24,547 nucleotides of DNA from the NCBI GenBank assembly GCA_002401495.1, contig NVTG01000020.1, positions 1-24,547 on the forward strand, given 5' to 3'. This document shows positions 23,626 to 24,547 of this stretch, one piece after another; the first letter of the stretch is position 1, and every line of letters starts with the position of its first letter. Below the pieces are notes generated by a model, which saw only the letters and a list, made by a program, of their open reading frames with translations, was not told the origin of the DNA and ran no database searches. Position numbers and translations under genes: made by a program. This DNA is from Candidatus Kaiserbacteria bacterium (lineage in GTDB: Bacteria > Patescibacteria > Paceibacteria > UBA9973 > UBA2100).

Positions 23626-24547
23626 CTAGAATCCTGCCGAAAGATTGTATATAGGAACTAGTACTGAAGCCAATAAGAACCCAACACCTAGTCCCAACAT
23701 AACGATCATCATAGGTTCAATTAAAGATACTAGGGTGTCAACAGCGTTAGATACCTCTCTTCTATAGAACTTCGCCATCGTATTAAGTATTTTTCCAAGG
23801 TCTCCAGTTTCCTCACCTACCCTTATCATAGCAACCATAATATTGGGAAATTCCTTATACTCAGACAAAATCTCAGATGCGGGGCGTCCACTTTGAATTT
23901 CTTTTGCTACTTCTTTTAAGATTCTTTCATAGGCCGGATCCCCAACAACTGAAGCACTAATCTCAAACCCTCGAACAAGTTGAATTCCACTTGATAGAGT
24001 TGTACTAAGACTATCGGCAATTCTGGACATGTATAGTTTTAGATATAAATCTCCTATAAAAGGTATATCTAATCTTGCTCTTGCTAACTTATAGCTACCG
24101 CTTTCAGTTTTTAAATATCGATAGAAAAATACAATACCTATAACAATCGCAATGAGAATAAACCAAATGTATTTAGATAAAAACAGAGACATTCCAATAA
24201 CGATCTTTGTATAAATCGGTATGTCTTGCCCTGATTCTAGTAGGATTTCCGAAAGCTTTGGAATAACTGTTGTGAGCATAAGAACCATAACAGCAACAAA
24301 AGTTGCTATAACAAAGGCGGGATAAATTAATGCGTTTTTTGCTTTTGAAGCTACTTCGTAAGTTCTGTCCAAGTAATCCGCCAAAAAAGCAAATGATTCA
24401 TCAAGACGTCCTGTTTCCTCACCTGCGCGAACCATCGAAACATAAAAAGGACTAAATACCTTAGGATGCTTTCCAAGGGCATCTGCAATAGTGGAACCAC
24501 TTTGCAAATCATTCGCTACTTGTCCTAATTTGTCTTGCAATACTTTA
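23626..24547 (-). CDS. pilC: type IV pilus platform protein PilC/GspF (5' end outside window)
   Basis: About 306 residues of the C-terminal part are visible; the frame is open through the right edge, so the TTG at 24540 is not the start. It has two T2SSF repeats: one around 'FSPFYVSMVRAGEETGRLDESFAFLADYLDR' and one around 'FPNIMVAMIRVGEETGDLGKILNTMAKFYRREV'. Each is followed by membrane helices ('ALIYPAFVIATFVAVMVLMLT...' and 'LIEPMMIVMLGLGVGFLLASVLVPIY'). This inner-membrane protein links the extension ATPase to the growing pilus. The major pilin gene lies 158 nt downstream. Confidence 0.95.
   Translation of the reverse strand, partial: KVLQDKLGQVANDLQSGSTIADALGKHPKVFSPFYVSMVRAGEETGRLDESFAFLADYLDRTYEVASKAKNALIYPAFVIATFVAVMVLMLTTVIPKLSEILLESGQDIPIYTKIVIGMSLFLSKYIWFILIAIVIGIVFFYRYLKTESGSYKLARARLDIPFIGDLYLKLYMSRIADSLSTTLSSGIQLVRGFEISASVVGDPAYERILKEVAKEIQSGRPASEILSEYKEFPNIMVAMIRVGEETGDLGKILNTMAKFYRREVSNAVDTLVSLIEPMMIVMLGLGVGFLLASVLVPIYNLSAGF

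Overview
The window looks like chromosomal DNA of a Candidate Phyla Radiation (Patescibacteria) bacterium, most likely Parcubacteria-like. This is an inference from AT-rich sequence, very tight gene packing, short or variant versions of core proteins (279-aa RF2, divergent CTP synthase, LigA with altered NAD-handling and zinc-finger residues) and the mix of type IV pilus, GatCA and small orphan genes. TGA is used as a stop (for example the genes ending at 998, 5732 and 7338) and an RF2-type release factor is present, so there is no sign of the UGA-Gly recoding known from SR1/Gracilibacteria.

Layout. 1-1321: a short minus-strand signalling operon (CheY-like regulator, then a lone PilB/GspE N-terminal domain) and a small membrane-anchored orphan. 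1546-4509: a DEAD-box helicase (+) facing a 58-aa membrane protein plus ABC-F ATPase pair (-), with a shared terminator. 4589-5176: an orphan with a Cys/His/Asp pattern. 5197-7244: a six-gene minus operon (membrane protein, GuaD-like deaminase, 44-aa Cys-rich protein, EVE, DUF1905, GIY-YIG). 7296-8265: one anchored exported orphan lying between tRNA-Gln and a truncated copy of that tRNA's 3' end. 8325-9191: an endonuclease/exonuclease/phosphatase (EEP) protein (+). 9188-13997: a minus cluster of two tRNA-Thr, prfB, ftsE, ftsX, pyrG and a short VIT/CCC1 transporter. 14118-15740: an HI0933-like flavoprotein, tRNA-Asp (+), a CAU tRNA and initiator tRNA (-), separated by long perfect terminators. 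15762-22979: one very compact minus block of pilD, four minor pilins, ligA, gatC, gatA and a membrane HEPN-like gene. 23048-24547: major pilin and the 3' part of pilC.

The pilus genes form one functional unit: PilD processes prepilins, PilC is the inner-membrane platform, PilA the main subunit, and the GspH/J/I/K-like set a tip-priming complex. GatCA (with gatB elsewhere) makes Gln-tRNA(Gln) and/or Asn-tRNA(Asn). FtsEX acts in division.

Two signals stand out. The initiator tRNA carries A18 and G55 in place of the near-universal G18 and U55, which normally pair at the tRNA elbow. In addition, at least seven genes have a -10-like hexamer 6-7 nt upstream of the start codon, which predicts widespread leaderless transcripts; two of these (ftsX, ligA) sit inside apparent operons.
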